Translations under genes and position numbers: made by a program
The notes under the pieces: generated by a model
Told to the model about the DNA's origin: nothing
What the model saw: the letters and a program-made list of their open reading frames with translations, nothing else
Database searches by the model: none
Origin: CALAED01 sp035765195
Lineage (GTDB): Bacteria; Actinomycetota; Actinomycetes; Streptosporangiales; Streptosporangiaceae
Direction of reading: 5' to 3'
Length of the DNA stretch: 64,000 bases
Assembly: GCA_035765195.1 (NCBI GenBank)
Contig: DASTYC010000024.1
Location: 86,760-150,759 of the forward strand
Part shown: piece by piece, positions 60,296 through 64,000 of the stretch
Layout of the letters: each line of letters starts with the position of its first letter
Position numbering within the stretch: the stretch's first letter is position 1

Positions 60296-61936
60296 ATGCG
60301 CGTCCTCGGCATCAACGCGATCTTTCACGACCCGGCCGCCGCGCTCGTCGTCGACGGGCGAGTGGTGGCGGCCGCCGAAGAGGAACGGTTCTCGCGCCGC
60401 AAGCACGGCAAGCGTCCCGTTCCCTTCTCGGCGTGGGAGCTGCCTGAACAGGCGGCGCGCTGGTGTCTCGAGGAAGCGGGCCTCACGCCGTCGGACCTCG
60501 ACGTCGTCGCCTACTCCTACGACCCGTCCATGATCCTGCAGGGCCTCGTCGGCACCGACGAGCGGTGGGAGCAGCTGCGCACGATCTACGCGCAGCGGGC
60601 CCCGCACTTCCTCGCGACCGCACTGCCCGGGATCGACGCCGCCGACTTCGAGTACGTGCCGCACCACGTCGCGCACGCCGCGTCGGCGGGACTCGCCGCG
60701 CCCTTCGGCGGCGACGGAGACGTCCTGGTTCTCGACGGGCGGGGCGAGGCGCACTCTCATCTGTCCGGCACCTACTCGGCCGGCGTCTTGACCCAGCTGG
60801 CGAGCCAGCGGCTGCCGCACTCGCTCGGCCTGATGTACGAGGAGCTGACCGAGCACCTGGGCTTCCTGCGCTCCAGCGACGAGTACAAGGTGATGGCGCT
60901 CGCGTCCTACGGCCGGCCCCGGTTCCGCGACTCGCTGCGCGAGTACGTGCGGGCCACCGGGGACGGCGGGTTCGCCACCGACCCGATCGACTGGGGAGCG
61001 CTCGCCAAGGCGCGCGACGCCGACGAGCCCTGGACACAAGACCACGCCGACCTCGCCGCCAGCGTCCAGGCCAGGCTGGAAGAGGTCCTGCTGGAGCTGG
61101 CGGCCTGGCTGCACGAACGCACCGGGTCGACGCGGCTCACCATGGCCGGCGGCGTCGCGCTCAACTGCGTGGCCAACACCCGGCTGGCCGAGCAGGGGCC
61201 CTACGACGAGATCTGGGTCCAGCCCGCGGCGGGCGACGCCGGCACCGCGCTGGGCGCCGCGCTGCACGTCGCCGTCTCCCGCGGCGACGCTCCACAGCCC
61301 ATGCCCGGCGCCGACCTGGGCCGGCAATGGACGGACGAACAGCTCGCCGACCGACTGGAGACCGCGAAGCTGCCTTACGAGCGGCCCGGCGACCTGGCCG
61401 CCACCGTCGCCGACGCGCTGGCCCGCGACGAGATCGTCGCCTGGTTCCAGGGCCGCGGCGAGTGGGGCCCGCGGGCGCTCGGCCACCGGTCGCTGCTCGC
61501 CCACCCCGGCAACCCCGGCAACGTGGAGCGGCTGAACGCCGTCAAGGGCCGCGAGCAGTTCCGGCCGATCGCGCCGATGGTCGCGCTCGACCACGCGGCG
61601 ACCGTCTTCGACGGGCCGCTGCCCAGCCCGTACATGCTCTTCGTCCACCGCGTCCGCCCCGAGTGGCGGGACCGGATTCCCGCCGTGGTCCACGTGGACG
61701 GCACCGCCCGCATCCAGACGATCGATCGCGCCGACGAGCCGCTGGTCGCCGACCTCATCGACGCCTTCCACGCGCGCACCGGACTGCCCGTCGTGGTCAA
61801 CACCAGCCTCAACACCGCCGGGCGGCCCATGGTCGACTCTCCGCGCGACGCGCTGGAGTGCTTCGGCTCCGCCCCCGTCGACCTGCTGGTGCTGGGCCCG
61901 TACGTCGTCAGACGGGGCGCGGTGTTCGGCGGATGA
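60296..61936 (+). CDS. Carbamoyltransferase (NodU/TobZ family)
   Basis: A 546-residue O-carbamoyltransferase that uses carbamoyl phosphate and ATP to carbamoylate a hydroxyl, often on a sugar. The N-terminal Kae1-like domain has GINAIFHDPAAALV (about 5-18), EEERFSRRKHGKRP (about 30-43) and metal-binding HHVAHAASA (about 122-130); AGGVALNCVANTRL follows (about 283-296), and the YrdC-like C-terminal part has GEWGPRALGHRSLLAHPG (about 389-406). CGGAGA precedes ATG 60296. The next gene overlaps by ATGA. It probably decorates a heptose- or glycan-type product of this cluster. Confidence 0.93.
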   Translation: MRVLGINAIFHDPAAALVVDGRVVAAAEEERFSRRKHGKRPVPFSAWELPEQAARWCLEEAGLTPSDLDVVAYSYDPSMILQGLVGTDERWEQLRTIYAQRAPHFLATALPGIDAADFEYVPHHVAHAASAGLAAPFGGDGDVLVLDGRGEAHSHLSGTYSAGVLTQLASQRLPHSLGLMYEELTEHLGFLRSSDEYKVMALASYGRPRFRDSLREYVRATGDGGFATDPIDWGALAKARDADEPWTQDHADLAASVQARLEEVLLELAAWLHERTGSTRLTMAGGVALNCVANTRLAEQGPYDEIWVQPAAGDAGTALGAALHVAVSRGDAPQPMPGADLGRQWTDEQLADRLETAKLPYERPGDLAATVADALARDEIVAWFQGRGEWGPRALGHRSLLAHPGNPGNVERLNAVKGREQFRPIAPMVALDHAATVFDGPLPSPYMLFVHRVRPEWRDRIPAVVHVDGTARIQTIDRADEPLVADLIDAFHARTGLPVVVNTSLNTAGRPMVDSPRDALECFGSAPVDLLVLGPYVVRRGAVFGG

Positions 61937-63492
61937 GCGGCATGAACCTCAGCTACAGCGTCGTGGTGCCCACGGTCGGGCGCCCGAGCCTGCCGGTCCT
62001 GCTCGACGCCCTCACCGCGGCGGACGGGCCCGCACCGGAAGAGATCATCGTGGTCGACGACCGCGCCGACCCGCGACCGCCCCTGCGGGCGCGACCCGGC
62101 GTCCGGGTGCTTCGCTCCGGCGGGCGCGGCCCGGCCGCGGCCCGCAACGCCGGATGGTGGACGGCGAACGCCGAGTGGATCGTCTTCGTCGACGACGACG
62201 TGGTGCCCGCGCCCGACTGGCGGGCCGACGTCGTCGCCGACCTCGCCGACCTGCCCGCCGACGTCGCCGGGTCCCAGGGCACCGTGCGGGTGCCGCTGCC
62301 CGCCGGGCGGCGGCCCACGGACTGGGAGCGGAACACGGCCGGCCTCGCCGACGCCGCGTGGATCACCGCGGACATGGCCTACCGGCGGAACGTGCTCGTC
62401 GAGACCGGGGGCTTCGACGAGCGCTTCCGCCGGGCCTACCGCGAGGACGCCGACCTCGCGCTGCGGGTCCGCGCCGCGGGCCACCGGCTGGTCCGCGGAA
62501 CCCGGCGGGTGACGCATCCGGTGCGGCCCGCCGGGTTCTGGGCCTCGGTGCGAGCCCAGGCGGGCAACGCCGACGACGTTCTGATGCGCCAGATCCACGG
62601 GCGCGGCTGGCGGGACCGGGCGGGCGAACGCCGCGGCAGGTTCCCCTGGCACCTCGCCACCACCGCCGCCGGCCTGATCGCCGTCGCCGCACGGGGCGTG
62701 CGCCCGCGGCCGGCGCGCCTGTCCCTGGCGGGCTGCGCGGCGGCCGCGTGGGCCGGGCTCACCGCGCGGTTCGCCGTGGCGCGCATCGCCCCTGGGCCGC
62801 GCACTCCCGCCGAGATCACCCGCATGGTCGCGACCAGCGTCGTCATCCCGCCGGCCGCGGTCGCGCACCGCCTGCGCGGCCTGCTCGTCCATCGGCACCG
62901 GCGAACGTCCGGGCGCGGCCCGGCAGCGGTGCTGTTCGACCGCGACGACACTCTGATCCGCGACGTGCCGTACAACGGCGACGCCACGCGCGTCGTGCAG
63001 GTCCCGGGCGCCCGGCGCGCGCTCGACCGGCTGCGCGAGCGGGGCGTGCGGATCGGCGTGGTGTCCAACCAGTCCGGGGTCGCCGCGCGCCGGATCACCG
63101 CGGGCGACGTTCGCCGGGTCAACGCGCGCGCGGAGGAGCTGATCGGCCCGATCGACGTGTGGGAGATCTGCCCGCACGGCCGCGACGACGGCTGCGACTG
63201 CCGCAAGCCGCGACCCGGGCTGATCGAGCGCGCGGCGCGCCGGCTGGGCACCACCGCGGCCGAGTGCGTCGTCATCGGAGACATCGGCAGCGACGTCGAC
63301 GCGGCGCGCGCCGCCGGGGCACGCGGCATCCTGGTGCCGACCGCCCGGACCCGGCCCGAGGAGATCGGCCGCGCCGCCGAGGTGGCCGCCGATCTGAACG
63401 CCGCCGTCGACCTCGCCCTCGGCCTTGTCCCGCGCCGCGGCGACCGCTCCTGCGACGGGCGTCGTCTCCTGGCGCTGAGACGATCGCGGTGA
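61933..63492 (+). CDS. GT2 glycosyltransferase fused to HAD (GmhB-like) phosphatase
   Basis: A 519-residue two-domain protein. Residues 5-210 are a GT2 domain: VVVPTVGRPSLP, FVDDDVVPAPDW (about 93-104) and GGFDERFRRAYREDADLALRV (about 156-176). A middle helical region (to about 325) follows. The C-terminal HAD-IIIA domain (about 330-500) has FDRDDTLIRD, VSNQSGVAARR, the zinc loop CPHGRDDGCDCRKPRPG and VIGDIGSDVDAA, as in D,D-heptose-1,7-bisphosphate phosphatase GmhB. It could couple heptose precursor dephosphorylation with transfer. The second Asp of the nucleophile motif is followed by Asp where Gly is usual. Confidence 0.87.
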   Translation: MSGMNLSYSVVVPTVGRPSLPVLLDALTAADGPAPEEIIVVDDRADPRPPLRARPGVRVLRSGGRGPAAARNAGWWTANAEWIVFVDDDVVPAPDWRADVVADLADLPADVAGSQGTVRVPLPAGRRPTDWERNTAGLADAAWITADMAYRRNVLVETGGFDERFRRAYREDADLALRVRAAGHRLVRGTRRVTHPVRPAGFWASVRAQAGNADDVLMRQIHGRGWRDRAGERRGRFPWHLATTAAGLIAVAARGVRPRPARLSLAGCAAAAWAGLTARFAVARIAPGPRTPAEITRMVATSVVIPPAAVAHRLRGLLVHRHRRTSGRGPAAVLFDRDDTLIRDVPYNGDATRVVQVPGARRALDRLRERGVRIGVVSNQSGVAARRITAGDVRRVNARAEELIGPIDVWEICPHGRDDGCDCRKPRPGLIERAARRLGTTAAECVVIGDIGSDVDAARAAGARGILVPTARTRPEEIGRAAEVAADLNAAVDLALGLVPRRGDRSCDGRRLLALRRSR

Positions 63493-64000
63493 AGGTGCTG
63501 ATCGTCCGGCTGGACAACCTCGGGGACGTGCTCCTCTCGGGTCCCGCCGTACGCGCCGTCGCCGCACGCGCCGACGAGGTCGTCATGCTGTGCGGCCCGC
63601 GCGGCCGGGGCGCCGCCGACCTGCTGCCCGTCGTGGACCGCCTGCTCGAATGGTGCGCCCCGTGGATCGACCCCGAGCCGGAGCCCGTCGACCGCGCCGA
63701 GATCGACCGGCTCGTCCAGACCATCGCGGCGGAGCGCTTCGACCGCGCGCTGATCCTCACGTCGTTCCATCAGTCGCCGCTGCCGCTGGCGTTGCTGCTG
63801 CGGCCGGCCGGCGTCCCGTGGATCGGCGGCATCAGCGACGACTACCCCGGATCGCTGCTCCAGCGCGCTCGACCTCGCCGCCCTGGTCGCCGCCGCCCGC
63901 CTGGTCGTGTGCGGCGACACCGGGGTCGGCCACCTCGCCACCGCCTACCGGACCCCGTCCGTGCTGCTGTTCGGCCCGGTCTCCCCCGCGCTGTGGGGAC
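63489..64000 (+). pseudogene. GT9 (ADP-heptose glycosyltransferase-like), internally deleted, runs off right edge
   Basis: GTG 63489 overlaps the preceding stop (GTGA) and opens a GT9-type protein: VLIVRLDNLGDVLLSGPAVRAV (about 3-24), then a normal N-terminal Rossmann half to ISDDYPGSLL (about residue 124). The reading frame then turns into a basic non-homologous stretch, while the +1 frame from about 63866 gives the C-terminal GT9 block LVVCGDTGVGHLATAY and LLFGPVSP. About 100 residues expected between the two are missing. The gene therefore looks internally deleted and frameshifted, by mutation or assembly fault. The 3' end lies outside the window. Confidence 0.75.

Overview
The window is high-GC DNA (most codons end in G or C, many GTG/TTG starts, GGAGG-type ribosome sites, ATGA/GTGA gene overlaps) with an actinobacterial gene stock: DUF574 methyltransferase, DUF5999 and DUF4097 proteins, a DrrAB-type ABC pair, mycofactocin-type alcohol dehydrogenases and secreted subtilase and xylanase. 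A filamentous actinomycete (Streptosporangiales-like or related) is the best guess. It looks like accessory chromosome; I see no rRNA, tRNA, CRISPR array, prophage or insertion sequence.

Region 1 (1-9.4 kb): a fatty acid desaturase running off the left edge, a tandem GNAT protein, then a six-gene operon (2.05-9.38 kb): GTP cyclohydrolase II, a WD40 propeller protein, a GT2 glycosyltransferase, an MFS exporter, a GT4 glycosyltransferase and a formylglycine-generating-enzyme-like protein. The cyclohydrolase, WD40 and FGE-like trio matches ToxB, ToxC and ToxD of toxoflavin (7-azapteridine) biosynthesis in Burkholderia. Here it is interleaved with two glycosyltransferases and an exporter, so this is a candidate undescribed azapteridine-type pathway. 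Its promoter carries several TGACAAT/ATTGTCA motifs.

Region 2 (9.4-25.3 kb): a DUF574 methyltransferase, a 55-residue membrane protein, an AhpD-like protein, secreted proteins (FG-GAP, subtilase, HNH nuclease), a ribbon-helix-helix/DUF4097/DrrAB cassette with a helically phased operator, a carotenoid-oxygenase-like protein that appears to have lost its iron ligands, a TetR regulator, a SLATT protein and a GDPD phosphodiesterase.

Region 3 (25.5-47.6 kb): a catabolic island with an acyl-CoA ligase, intracellular GH5, epimerase-like and aldo-keto reductases, SDRs, Zn-alcohol dehydrogenases, a UGSC-family pair, an IclR regulator and a complete peptide/opine-type ABC importer. An identical 16-bp palindrome lies in both divergent promoters of the IclR-linked genes, which suggests one regulon. 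Several gene starts in the ABC operon sit in tandemly duplicated ribosome-site/start-codon units.

Region 4 (48-55 kb): GH10 xylanase, rhomboid protease, STAS and winged-helix regulators, a SnoaL-like Tat protein, an alpha/beta hydrolase, a purple acid phosphatase and a lipoprotein.

Region 5 (55.3-64 kb): an Mrp-type cation/proton antiporter operon (E-F-G-DUF4040-B-C-D, no MrpA N-terminal subunit) whose mrpD is frameshifted near its end. It is followed by a carbamoyltransferase, a GT2-HAD fusion and a GT9 gene that is internally deleted at the window edge.
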